Below are positions 55,963-63,559 of a stretch of DNA of 64,000 bases, in pieces (within the stretch, counting starts at the first letter, position 1; the number at the start of each line of letters is the position of its first letter). The translations under genes and the position numbers were made by a program. Source of the stretch: BRH-c54 sp965284565 (GTDB lineage Bacteria > Bacteroidota > Bacteroidia > Flavobacteriales_E > Vicingaceae); contig OZ260100.1 in NCBI GenBank assembly GCA_965284565.1, positions 806,001-870,000 of the forward strand. Reading direction: 5' to 3'. The notes beneath the pieces were generated by a model. That model was not told the origin of the DNA and made no database searches. It saw only the letters and a program-made list of their open reading frames with translations.

Positions 55963-56487
55963 ATGAATAAGATAAAATTGTTTTTGTTGAAATTTTTGGG
56001 TTTCTTTATACCTTATTTTAGACGTATGTTCGATAAGCATAAGACATTTCAGGATTTAAAGGCAATAGGGCAAAGTCATTTAAGCACTTGGAAAGATTAT
56101 ATGTTGAATCCTAAACAAGAAGAAAAAGGTCCTCAGCATGAAGGTTCATTTGAAAAAATTAATCTTACAGATGATTTTTTTGACTTTTCTTACCTCGGCA
56201 CAAAATATAGACTTCAGATTAGAATAAAGCCAGAGCAAAAACATGGTTTATTAGAACTTAATAAATTGATTCTGAATAGGGAAGATTTCCCCAATGATAT
56301 TGCCATTCACTTGAGTGAGTTGGATGTTGTTTTTGGAGTAAATATGTTAAAGTTAGTAAATGAACCTCCTCTTATAATAGTAGGAGGTGTTCAAATTCCT
56401 ATTGGAAACTTTGGCGAAATGAGAGGTCAATATTTCAAACAATTTGATATATTGACTGAGAAATTAGCACTTGATGAAGAAAGCTAA
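55963..56487 (+). CDS. Hypothetical protein with N-terminal amphipathic or membrane segment
   Basis: I do not recognise a family for this 174-residue protein. The N-terminus (about residues 3-20, LFLLKFLGFFIPYF) is hydrophobic with flanking Lys/Arg and could bind or cross the membrane. The rest is a mixed alpha/beta region with FFDFSYLGTKYRLQIRIKPEQ, NDIAIHLSELDVVFG and PPLIIVGGVQIPIGNFGEMRGQYFKQFD. It is transcribed alone, between the tRNA terminator and a convergent hydrolase gene. It may be the first gene of the accessory region. Confidence 0.65.
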   Translation: MNKIKLFLLKFLGFFIPYFRRMFDKHKTFQDLKAIGQSHLSTWKDYMLNPKQEEKGPQHEGSFEKINLTDDFFDFSYLGTKYRLQIRIKPEQKHGLLELNKLILNREDFPNDIAIHLSELDVVFGVNMLKLVNEPPLIIVGGVQIPIGNFGEMRGQYFKQFDILTEKLALDEES

Positions 56488-56504
56488 ATTTAGAAAAAAG
56501 AGAG

Positions 56505-56621
56505 AAAGGTGTTATTGATTAATTCTATGACAGTTTTGAGAGCTTAAGGACTACTACTGTTATTAACCCTTCAAGTCGTTAGCTTGTAGTGTCGAGTTTT
56601 CTTTTATAGACTAACACCTTT
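56505..56621. repeat. Inverted repeat with internal hairpins between convergent genes
   Basis: The 10-bp sequence AAAGGTGTTA (56505-56514) recurs as its complement TAACACCTTT (56612-56621). A smaller imperfect stem inside (ATGACAGT with ACTGTTAT) makes a branched fold possible. The outer repeat runs into the stop codon of the hydrolase gene. It may act as a terminator region or be the relic of a small mobile element; no target duplication is evident. Confidence 0.4.
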
Positions 56622-57708
56622 AGTTGACAAATCCCTCATTCAAAAACGTCTCAAATAATTCAGCACGCACATATTCAGCAACTGAATGTTTTTTTGGCTT
56701 TGGTTTCTTTGAAAGGTCAAATGATTTATAGATAATATTTGGAGCAATTGACAAAATAGTATCTTGTGTCTTCGTTATTTCATCATCTGAATCACATCCC
56801 AAACTTGTTGAGCCAATATGTTCTCTAATTCCAACACCTTTAATTAAAGCAAAATCTTTGTGATTATAACCTACAATGATTTTTTTGATGTGTCGTGTTG
56901 TATTATTTTCTACTATTTTATTCAAATCATCAAAGGTATTTACACCTGGTATTGCAGGAGCAAACATTGAAAGTGTTATATTTTTCTGAGGTGGGGTTGG
57001 AATATTTTTTGATAGAGAATCAACATATTTCTGAAATCCGTTAGTCCATTTTGAAACATTGAATAAAGCCTGAGTTGCTACGCTTGCACCCAAACTATGT
57101 GTCAATAACATAATCTCAGCATTACTATCTACTTTATTTAATAGCTTTCTTATAGCAAGACCTGAATAAACAGAATTTGCCTGAGCTTTTGGCCATATTT
57201 TTAGTGCCTTTTTAGTCAACCCATCCCAATAAACTTCTACAATGGCAATGTCGTTACGATTACTTAGTTTCGATTTTAGTATGTTGTATGATTCAGAGGT
57301 TTCTTTATATGAACTATTAAAACCGTGAATAAGTAATACAATTTTTTTACCCTCTTTCACTTCATTGTTTATTTTTTCTGCATAAGACTTAAGTAAATAA
57401 TTCTGCATTGTGTCAAAATTGTCAGTTATGTCTAAGCCTTTGCAAACAGTAATTAAACCAACAGAGTCATTTTTAAAATACACACTTAATTTTGAAGTAT
57501 TATCGTTTCCATCTTTAGGTGGGTTGAAAAAAAGTCCTTGCCGAAATGAGTATAAATTTGAAGGAGGGTATATACTACCTTCCCTATCAATAAATATCTT
57601 GAGACTATTAACACAATCACTTTCGGGTCTAAAAACACAATTGTCAGCATAAACATTAGATATTAATAATGTTAGAACGAGAAAAATAATTATTCGCATG
57701 ATTTTCAT
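56620..57708 (-). CDS. Exported alpha/beta hydrolase (DUF900-like)
   Basis: The 362-residue protein has a signal peptide (MKIMRIIIFLVLTLLISNVYA). The hydrolase fold shows IVLLIHGFNSSYKET (oxyanion loop, about residue 125-139) and IMLLTHSLGASVATQAL, whose Ser in THSLG is the expected nucleophile (T in place of the first Gly of GxSxG). Two candidate acid/His regions follow (VGYNHKDFALIKGVG and the GIREHIGS segment). The pattern is that of DUF900-type esterase-like proteins; the substrate is unknown. It follows the transposase gene by 81 bp on the same strand and might be read through from it. The C-terminal KKPKPKKHS linker is unusual. Confidence 0.75.
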   Translation of the reverse strand: MKIMRIIIFLVLTLLISNVYADNCVFRPESDCVNSLKIFIDREGSIYPPSNLYSFRQGLFFNPPKDGNDNTSKLSVYFKNDSVGLITVCKGLDITDNFDTMQNYLLKSYAEKINNEVKEGKKIVLLIHGFNSSYKETSESYNILKSKLSNRNDIAIVEVYWDGLTKKALKIWPKAQANSVYSGLAIRKLLNKVDSNAEIMLLTHSLGASVATQALFNVSKWTNGFQKYVDSLSKNIPTPPQKNITLSMFAPAIPGVNTFDDLNKIVENNTTRHIKKIIVGYNHKDFALIKGVGIREHIGSTSLGCDSDDEITKTQDTILSIAPNIIYKSFDLSKKPKPKKHSVAEYVRAELFETFLNEGFVN

Positions 57709-57789
57709 ATTAAAAGGTGAATTTCTATTTTGTCAGTGTTATTCATATCATATTCATTTATAAGGTCAAAGATAAATATTTTAATCTAA

Positions 57790-59016
57790 TTAGGCTGCTT
57801 TTCTAAGTTCGACCCTTTCTCCTATTTCTTTCCCATATTCATTTAACTTATAAACCCTTGTATAACTCTTAAATTTAGGATATGGAAAGGACATTCTCAA
57901 TGCACTCTTGAGTATTATTCCAAACTTCTCAGCATCTGATAACTCTTTATTATTCCTTTGAAATGCAAACTCGTAGAGATACCTATCAGCATGACCATAA
58001 CTAATTTGAATGTGATTTCCCCATTGAACCCTTTTTAAGTGTGCCCAAGTTGATTCTATAGAGTTGGTGTGTTTATCACCCTCAACAAATTTCTTTACTC
58101 GTCTATGACCCTTTGTTCCATCCTTTCTTGTAAATTCAACCCATGGGTCATGAATGATTTTTTCACGACTTGGAAAGTAGATAGATACTTTTTCAAATTC
58201 TCCTCCTCCGTCTGTGATAATTCTTGTTCCCTTTTCAATTTTACTATGCATTATTGATGCGATTTCTTCTGTATTTATATCACTTGTATGTTGACCAATT
58301 GTCTGAAGATAAATCTTTCCTCCACGCTCCACCATCCCCAAAATCCATTTCTCATACTTATAATAATGATTCTTACTTTTTTCACCCTTAATCATATTTT
58401 TTTTTACATTCTTGCTGCCTTTAGGTCTTCCTGTTGGAGGAGAAGGAAGTCCAAGTTTTTTTCTTCGATAGTATTCTCTGTTCTCTTTACTTATCCTATC
58501 CTTTGTATGATTATCATTGTTTTTCTCGACTAATTTTTGCATCTTCTTAATCTTCCACTTTCTTTTAAAATCTCTATCCAAGTCCGCTGTAAACAAAGAT
58601 GTATCTGCCTCAACTATATTTGATAATATAACATCGTCCAAATCTTCTTTGAGAGATTGACGAATCTTTTGTTCCACTTTCCAAGCTGTACGTTGATTAA
58701 CTTGTAATTTCTTAGCAAGTCGCACAGAAGATATACTTCCATTTGCTAATTCGAACATTGCCTTGAACCATTTTAGAATTGGTAGATGGCTACTTTCCAT
58801 TATCGTATTAGTCGTTACACTAAATTGCTTTGAACATTTCCCACAATAGAATATCTTGCGGCTTTCCTCATATGTAGAAGGACCTTGATGGTCGCAATGC
58901 GAACACTTTGGGTATCCTCCCCATCTAACATGAGCCAGATACCTTCTTGCATTTTCTTCAGTACGAAGATGCAGGAGGAGTTCCTCAAAAGATTTATATG
59001 TGTGTTCAAATTGCAT
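57790..59016 (-). CDS. IS1595-type transposase with AT-hook insertion
   Basis: The 408-residue DDE-type transposase of the IS1595 family is longer than usual (about 300). An N-terminal zinc ribbon has Cys38, Cys41, Cys58 and Cys61, followed by a helix-turn-helix-like part (RLAKKLQVNQRTAWKVEQKI, about 99-118). The catalytic region shows EADTSLF with Asp138, TDGGGEF with Asp269, and the family end motif HTNSIESTWAHLKRV with Asn318 and Glu321. Between the first two lies a Lys-rich insertion (about 145-215) with GRPKGS at 196-201, an AT-hook. All catalytic residues seem present. It is the last gene of a four-gene unit, and I see no flanking terminal repeats, so it may not be a simple IS. Confidence 0.88.
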   Translation of the reverse strand: MQFEHTYKSFEELLLHLRTEENARRYLAHVRWGGYPKCSHCDHQGPSTYEESRKIFYCGKCSKQFSVTTNTIMESSHLPILKWFKAMFELANGSISSVRLAKKLQVNQRTAWKVEQKIRQSLKEDLDDVILSNIVEADTSLFTADLDRDFKRKWKIKKMQKLVEKNNDNHTKDRISKENREYYRRKKLGLPSPPTGRPKGSKNVKKNMIKGEKSKNHYYKYEKWILGMVERGGKIYLQTIGQHTSDINTEEIASIMHSKIEKGTRIITDGGGEFEKVSIYFPSREKIIHDPWVEFTRKDGTKGHRRVKKFVEGDKHTNSIESTWAHLKRVQWGNHIQISYGHADRYLYEFAFQRNNKELSDAEKFGIILKSALRMSFPYPKFKSYTRVYKLNEYGKEIGERVELRKAA

Positions 59017-59041
59017 TTTATTATTTTCATAGGTATTTGCT

Positions 59042-59239
59042 TCAATTCATAAAATTTTTAAATCCGTTAGATTTTTCAATCTTGTTCGAAACTTTCATTA
59101 GAAAGTTAACCCATCCTTTCCAGTGTTTACCATAGTGTTTCTCTGGGTCTCTTGGCAATCCTTCTGGAGGTTCATTGTTCTCCAAATACTTCATCCATAT
59201 TTGTTTTGCTACTTCCTGTTTATCGTATTTCTTTGTCAT
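59042..59239 (-). CDS. Small protein with an integrase-repeat-like (INT_rpt) motif
   Basis: The 65-residue basic protein carries LPRDPEKHYGKHWKGWVNFL, which fits the pattern LPxxPxxxYxxxWxGWxxFL of the short repeats found in some phage integrases and in scattered proteins (INT_rpt type). The N-terminus (KQEVAKQIWMKY) is helical. Such repeats probably bind DNA. It starts 18 bp after the previous gene and ends 25 bp before the transposase start, so it is likely co-transcribed with the transposase. The assignment rests on one motif match by eye. Confidence 0.6.
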   Translation of the reverse strand: MTKKYDKQEVAKQIWMKYLENNEPPEGLPRDPEKHYGKHWKGWVNFLMKVSNKIEKSNGFKNFMN

Positions 59240-59257
59240 GATATTTAGTTTTAATTA

Positions 59258-59623
59258 TTAATTCAAAATTTTCCAGAATTCAATTGTTCCATTCAATATT
59301 TTGCAACGGAAAGTATTAATTCCTACTGTAGAGCTTCCTTTATTCCAGTATATTTCTCCTGGCACATCATTTTTCTTTAACTCCAATTCTTTCTCTTGTT
59401 TTTCTTCATCCTCTTTCATTATATCTTCAAGCGTTGGTTTCTCATAATTTACTTCATATAATCCCATTGCTCTAAGACCAGAAATAATTACAAAATATTT
59501 TCGCTCATCTGCAACTAAGCCTCCTTCGTATATTTCCAGTAGCACCCTTATTCCTTGGAAGTCTAACTTATGTTGACCTTTCAAAAACTTTAGTAAGTCT
59601 TTTAATGCATAAGTTTCATTCAT
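59258..59623 (-). CDS. Hypothetical 121-residue protein of the transposase operon
   Basis: I do not recognise a family. The N-terminal half is helical (YALKDLLKFLKGQHKLDFQGIRVLLEIYEGG), with a winged-helix-like look, followed by a highly charged Glu/Lys stretch (about residues 66-88) and a C-terminal beta-rich part (EIYWNKGSSTVGINTF). It has no signal peptide or membrane segment. Its ATG overlaps the stop of the zinc-ribbon gene (ATGA), and the INT_rpt-like gene follows 18 bp later. Translational coupling points to a common function with the transposase operon. Confidence 0.65.
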   Translation of the reverse strand: MNETYALKDLLKFLKGQHKLDFQGIRVLLEIYEGGLVADERKYFVIISGLRAMGLYEVNYEKPTLEDIMKEDEEKQEKELELKKNDVPGEIYWNKGSSTVGINTFRCKILNGTIEFWKILN

Positions 59624-59835
59624 GATGATAATTTTTTAAACCTCGGCTTCTCGATTATTAAATCTTGAGTGATATTAAAATCACTTTTACAGATAGAGCA
59701 TCGCCAGATATTCTCATTTGGTAAAGTATAGTTCAAGTGTTTGTTCTCACAGTTTGGACATATAGGACGACAGTCTGTAACTATGAGGTCTCGTTTTTTA
59801 ATTTCATTTGTATCTATATTTTTTTTCAGTTTCAT
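59620..59835 (-). CDS. Small zinc-ribbon protein
   Basis: The 71-residue protein has a CX2C...CX2C zinc ribbon (CPNC at about 26-29 and CSIC at about 46-49), 16 residues apart, with an extra Cys22. The surrounding residues (KHLNYTLPNENIWRCSICKSDF) look like nucleic-acid-binding ribbons such as transposase or TFIIS-type N-termini. It is first of the four-gene unit ending in the transposase, and itself is preceded by the structured stretch 59875-60023. The transposase carries a similar ribbon at its own N-terminus, so the two may compete for or share a DNA target; that is inference. Confidence 0.68.
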   Translation of the reverse strand: MKLKKNIDTNEIKKRDLIVTDCRPICPNCENKHLNYTLPNENIWRCSICKSDFNITQDLIIEKPRFKKLSS

Positions 59836-59874
59836 AATTTCTAAAGTTTTTATTAATAATTAATTTTTTAAGTT

Positions 59875-60023
59875 CAATACAAAGCTGAACAATCAGAAGT
59901 CCCCACTTCCGACTGTTCGAGAGATGTATTGAGCCAATTGCAATTTAGATAAGGAGTTGTTCGATTCCTGCTCCAAGACACTTTGCTTTTGGACAAAGCA
60001 ATCTCTCCAGAGCCAAATGGCTC
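59875..60023. other. Structured, GC-richer intergenic stretch with four hairpins
   Basis: In 224 bp without a gene there are four stems: CAATACA with TGTATTG (59875-59881 and 59925-59931) enclosing the 14-bp arm pair GAACAATCAGAAGT / ACTTCCGACTGTTC (59887-59900 and 59905-59918) with a CCCC loop; GGAG/CTCC (59953-59974); TTGCTTT/AAAGCAA (59983-60001); and GAGCCA/TGGCTC (60010-60023). Mismatches in the long stem become G-U pairs in minus-strand RNA. That fits a 5' leader or a separate small RNA on the minus strand, between the DUF2130 stop and the zinc-ribbon start. Confidence 0.5.
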
Positions 60024-60059
60024 CGATGCTTTGATTGAATAAAGTTTATAGATTATTTG

Positions 60060-61310
60060 TTAGCTTGCTTTGGATAGGTGTTCCAAAGATTCTACTGAAA
60101 TTATATCAGTTGTGATGCCTCTTAACTTACCATAAAGTTCAATGGTAGAATTAAGAGCTATAGTTAACATTTTTTCTCGTTCAGACCATAGTTTTAACAT
60201 ACGTTTCTTTTCAAGGTCATGACTTGCCCTAAGGGAGTCAAACTGTGTTAATACTTGCTCGTAAATGGAAGCAAATTCGACACTGGTCATGAACTCAAAA
60301 AGCAGGCTTTGCTTCGTTTCTTTGTCTTTGTGAGTCAAGGTGACTTGATTTATCTTAAGGATGAAATATTTCAAAATAGCAATTGTTTGAATTGCTGAAC
60401 TCATATTGCAAATAAAAACATTGTCAATAATGATGAAATTTTTTCCTTCAGCTTCCTTAGGCATTGTCTTGGTAATTAGTAATAAGCATTCTGCTCCACC
60501 AATTAATCCAGCATCTGACTTTAGTTTATCAATCCATGATTTTGAAAAGCTTTGAACTGTCTTAACTTCAATAGCTATTTTTCCAATGCAGGAAGAACCA
60601 ATCATGATTTCGATTATGCTATCACATCCTCTAATTCCTTTCGGAACCTCTTTGACAATACAGTCTTGAGAGAAGTTCTCACGAATTTGGTTTTCAAGGA
60701 AAAGTTCAGAACTCTCACCAACAAGCTGTCCACTACTGCTGTATGAATCAACCTTTTTCTTGGCTAAATCCAGTTGCTCCTTTAGATTATTAATAACCTG
60801 TTCTTTTTGAAGAACTTCTAATTTATGCGTCTCTTCAAATTTAGATTGAACAGATAGTTTTGCTTCTTTTAGTTTTTCCTCAAGCATTTTATCATACTTG
60901 ATTATTGTAGCTGCTTCTTTTTCTTCAGCTTCAATGGCCATTTTCCTCTTGAGTTTATTTAACCCAGAGATTTCTTTGGTCTTTGAAACCAATTGTTTGT
61001 TTAGCAAATCTAATTCTGCTTCTTTCTTCAAGTTAATTTCTTCTTGAATTTTTCTTCGAAGATTCTTTCCTTCAATTAGAAGACTACTTGCAACTTTTTC
61101 TTTTATCAATTTGTCGAGGTCTGCTCGTTCTTTTGAAAGTTTAAATTGCAATCGTTGATATTCACCTTTTTTCTTTTCAAGTTCTTTTTGTTGATTAATA
61201 ATTTCCTCATTAAGCTCGTGCTCAATTGAAGATTTTAATTCTGCCCATATGCTATCGCTTGGAGAGAAGTTTTCCCTGCATGCAGGGCATGTAATTTTTA
61301 AATTTTTCAT
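60060..61310 (-). CDS. DUF2130 protein with coiled coil and nuclease-like core
   Basis: The 416-residue protein begins with a CPAC motif, then a long coiled coil (about residues 25-190, rich in Lys/Glu/Leu). The DUF2130 core (about 200-300) has IRGCDSIIEIMIG, KIAIEVKTVQSFSKSWIDKLKSDA and LLLITKTMPKEAEG. The D...E-V-K arrangement resembles the PD-(D/E)XK nuclease site, which has been suggested for DUF2130. A helical C-terminus follows. The coiled coil suggests an oligomer or a link to DNA ends. It lies upstream of the transposase operon and opposite an XRE gene. A defence or DNA-repair role is possible but not shown. Confidence 0.8.
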   Translation of the reverse strand: MKNLKITCPACRENFSPSDSIWAELKSSIEHELNEEIINQQKELEKKKGEYQRLQFKLSKERADLDKLIKEKVASSLLIEGKNLRRKIQEEINLKKEAELDLLNKQLVSKTKEISGLNKLKRKMAIEAEEKEAATIIKYDKMLEEKLKEAKLSVQSKFEETHKLEVLQKEQVINNLKEQLDLAKKKVDSYSSSGQLVGESSELFLENQIRENFSQDCIVKEVPKGIRGCDSIIEIMIGSSCIGKIAIEVKTVQSFSKSWIDKLKSDAGLIGGAECLLLITKTMPKEAEGKNFIIIDNVFICNMSSAIQTIAILKYFILKINQVTLTHKDKETKQSLLFEFMTSVEFASIYEQVLTQFDSLRASHDLEKKRMLKLWSEREKMLTIALNSTIELYGKLRGITTDIISVESLEHLSKAS

Positions 61311-61336
61311 GACTATATGGTGTTAGTTAAACAATA

Positions 61337-61358
61337 TCCTTCCTCAAAAGAGGAAGGA
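61337..61358 (-). promoter_or_regulatory. Hairpin in the 5' leader of the DUF2130 gene
   Basis: A 9-bp perfect stem TCCTTCCTC / GAGGAAGGA with an AAAA loop ends 27 bp before the DUF2130 ATG. A weaker outer stem (AGTTAA with TTAACT) surrounds it. It may be a regulator site, an RNA switch of translation or a terminator of an upstream transcript; no metabolite-riboswitch fold is evident. Confidence 0.5.
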
Positions 61359-61467
61359 ATTTAATTACATAAAATGTTGTTTGCTTAACTCATTATACCA
61401 GTGTCAGGTTTTGAGTTGATTTTGGGGAATAAACACAATTATTTTTTGTGTTCGGTGTATTTATACG

Positions 61468-61507
61468 ACCTAATTAGGTTATTGTTCTAAAAAAATGATT
61501 AAATTTG
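61468..61507 (+). promoter_or_regulatory. Promoter and palindromic operator of the XRE gene
   Basis: The perfect palindrome ACCTAATTAGGT (61468-61479) lies 20 bp upstream of the -7 box TAAATTTG (61500-61507), 45 bp before the XRE ATG. A second inverted repeat, AACACAA-N7-TTGTGTT (61432-61452), is further upstream. Both sit between the divergent XRE and DUF2130 genes, where an XRE repressor would control either. Confidence 0.5.
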
Positions 61508-61551
61508 CAATAAAAAATACTAACTGACTGATTTTCAGAAACAATAATTTT

Positions 61552-61779
61552 ATGAAGAAAATGGACACCGAAGAATATTTAATGAAAATTTCCGAGAGAA
61601 TTAAAGAAATAAGGACCCAAAAAGGACTTTCTTTATATGCGTTTGCAAAAAAAATGAATACATCCAGAACTCAAGCAATCAGAATTGAATCTGGACAGAA
61701 TACTGGTATTGGAACGCTTCGGGATGTCTGTATTGCTTTAGATGTTAAATTGAGTGACTTATTAAACATAGATGAGTAA
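61552..61779 (+). CDS. XRE-family helix-turn-helix regulator
   Basis: The 75-residue single-domain Cro/C1-type regulator has the HTH at about residues 15-70: ISERIKEIRTQKGLSLYAFAKKMNTSRTQAIRIESGQNTGIGTLRDVCIALDVKLSDLL. ATG at 61552 or at 61561 (MDTEEY) are both possible. Such small regulators commonly accompany mobile or restriction/toxin genes. It is divergent from the DUF2130 gene, and palindromes lie in the shared 241-bp intergenic region, so it may control that gene and itself. The convergent gene downstream begins 10 bp after its stop. Confidence 0.88.
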   Translation: MKKMDTEEYLMKISERIKEIRTQKGLSLYAFAKKMNTSRTQAIRIESGQNTGIGTLRDVCIALDVKLSDLLNIDE

Positions 61780-61789
61780 TCACTCTTTT

Positions 61790-62227
61790 CTACTCTCTTT
61801 TTGTTAAATGTTTAAATTTTGATTCTTTTAACATAGTCCCCACATCTTTTAGAATAAACGATGTATAAACATCACTTGATAATTGGATTTTTGTAGTGCC
61901 TCCTCTTGACACGGATAATACAACATGTCTACCCATTACCCCATCAAATTCACTTCCACTCTTAGCATTTGGAAAAATAAGCTGGCAGTCATTTAATAGT
62001 TGATAAGTTCCTTCAACATTATTAGCTCCATTATTTGTCGTTAAAGAGAAATTCCCATTTTCATGGAACTTTAATAAATTTACCCCCCCTTCTGTTTTCC
62101 AATTACTTTCACACAAATTTTCAATTAAATCATCATTGTCGCATACATCCAATTTATTTAAACCGAAAAGTTTTATTGCTCCTCCAACAACTACGATTAT
62201 TCCAATTATTAAAAGTATTCTATTCAT
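61790..62227 (-). CDS. Membrane-anchored lipocalin-like domain protein
   Basis: The 145-residue protein has an N-terminal membrane helix (about residues 4-24) and an extracytoplasmic domain with NWKTEGGVNLLKFHENGNFSLTTNNGANNVEGTYQLLNDCQLIF. This is a short beta-rich pattern (W-K, FxxxGxF, GxYxL) seen in lipocalin-like domains of Bacteroidota. Three Cys residues (VCDN, LCES, DCQL) may form a disulfide. No function is known. It follows the larger lipoprotein gene (62240-63553) by 12 bp, so the two are an operon. Confidence 0.65.
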   Translation of the reverse strand: MNRILLIIGIIVVVGGAIKLFGLNKLDVCDNDDLIENLCESNWKTEGGVNLLKFHENGNFSLTTNNGANNVEGTYQLLNDCQLIFPNAKSGSEFDGVMGRHVVLSVSRGGTTKIQLSSDVYTSFILKDVGTMLKESKFKHLTKRE

Positions 62228-62239
62228 TATATACGATTT

Positions 62240-63553
62240 TTAATCAATTACACAGTCACAATCAACATAATCAAAAGGCTTATAAAAATTAGAAGTGCCC
62301 TGCTTACCAATTATGAATAAGTGATATGGTTCTTTAAGAATATTCTCTGATTCGAAAACATATAACTTTTCTGTGTTTTCACTTCCGTTAATTGCCTCAT
62401 AATCTGAGTACATGTTATTATTCATAGGTTGAAAACTATAAAGATTGCCATTGTCAGGATTAATTTTAATAACATGTTTATCTACTTCAAATTCTTTTAA
62501 TCCATTGTAATTATTAAAGCTGAAAGAATGATTCCCTTCATATACAACTACATTTAAAGTGTCTTTTATTAATTTTACTGAAAGAATACTTAAATCATCG
62601 TAATCACTAAAAATTGAATCAGTAGAACATGGTAATCCACAAAATGTCCATTTCAAAACACCTTCTATATCAAATTTTCGTAATCGAATTCTTATTATAT
62701 TATTTGTTAAATTAGGGAACCTATCCATAAAATCATAATTACTTATATAATCTACATCTTCGGTAACATATATATTTGAGTTAGTATCAAGAAAATAGTC
62801 TCGAATTTTAGACCATGATTTTTTTTTGCCAGAATACGTTACTTCAACATCTGCAGTATAATATTCACCAGTTGATTTGTCTTGCCCTTTTCGTGTCTCT
62901 TTCTTTGTTGTGGATTTATTCGGATTCATTGTTAGACTGGGGATAAGCTCTGCTGATATTCCGTCTCCGTAAAATTCAGGTTCAGGCTTATTTGAAATTA
63001 GAGTATCACCTTTAGAAATATCTCCATTGTTAATTTTTTTAGTAAATGAATTAATTACATCCACAGCTTTTTCATCATAATACATGTTATTACTTGTGTA
63101 GTCATCAACAAATGGAAAAGAAAGGAATGTTAATCCATTTTCTTCACTTCTTTTGGTGTAAACTAAAAAGTATACAAATTCAATTTTCGAGTGTTCAGTA
63201 ATAATTGAAATAAAAGCCTTACAGGCATCATCATATAATATCATTTCTGGAGAGGAGTTAGCCTCACTAAAGACAGTGTTTAATTGATTATAAGCATTAT
63301 CTGCTCCAGTGAATTTACCTTGTTGAAGTAGTTGCTCGATAATAAAAAAGTCATTAGTAATAACTGAAACGGAATCTCCTTTATATACTGCATCATAAAT
63401 CTTCAAGTTCTCAAAGCCTTTATTTTTCAAATAAGCTTCCAGGTGATTTGTATTAATATTTTCAAGCAACCATTGTTTTGTTTTCTCTTCTTCAGACAGA
63501 CCACAACCTGCTAAAATTAGGGCAGAAAGACCCAAAATAAATATTTTTTTCAT
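62240..63553 (-). CDS. Hypothetical 437-residue lipoprotein
   Basis: The lipoprotein signal is clear (MKKIFILGLSALILAGCG, Cys17). I recognise no family over the 420-residue mature part. Visible features are an N-terminal helical part with EEEKTKQWLLENINTNHLEAYLKNKGF, a YFLVYTKRSEENGLTFLSFPF strand pair, a middle Lys/Thr-rich loop (NKSTTKKETRKGQDKST) and a C-terminal beta-rich part ending in CDCVID. It lies 6 bp after the DnaJ-zinc-finger gene and 12 bp before the lipocalin-like gene. All three seem to form one envelope operon of unknown role. Confidence 0.7.
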   Translation of the reverse strand: MKKIFILGLSALILAGCGLSEEEKTKQWLLENINTNHLEAYLKNKGFENLKIYDAVYKGDSVSVITNDFFIIEQLLQQGKFTGADNAYNQLNTVFSEANSSPEMILYDDACKAFISIITEHSKIEFVYFLVYTKRSEENGLTFLSFPFVDDYTSNNMYYDEKAVDVINSFTKKINNGDISKGDTLISNKPEPEFYGDGISAELIPSLTMNPNKSTTKKETRKGQDKSTGEYYTADVEVTYSGKKKSWSKIRDYFLDTNSNIYVTEDVDYISNYDFMDRFPNLTNNIIRIRLRKFDIEGVLKWTFCGLPCSTDSIFSDYDDLSILSVKLIKDTLNVVVYEGNHSFSFNNYNGLKEFEVDKHVIKINPDNGNLYSFQPMNNNMYSDYEAINGSENTEKLYVFESENILKEPYHLFIIGKQGTSNFYKPFDYVDCDCVID

Positions 63554-63559
63554 TTCTTA

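Noticed and set aside
59960..59975. TTCGATTCCTGCTCCA looks like the 3' end of a tRNA and might be an attachment-site remnant.
   Set aside because: The flanking bases do not form a T-arm stem, and no matching acceptor strand is found upstream; it has no extended match to tRNA-Leu at 55698.
61274..61287. Perfect 14-bp palindrome CCCTGCATGCAGGG.
   Set aside because: It lies inside the DUF2130 gene and encodes its conserved CPAC motif, so coding constraint is enough to explain it.
61321..61340. GTTAGTTAAAC before the DUF2130 gene as a fourth TetR-type operator.
   Set aside because: Only one half-site matches; the second arm ACTWAC is missing at the required distance. The same holds for GTTAGTGAATT near 86.
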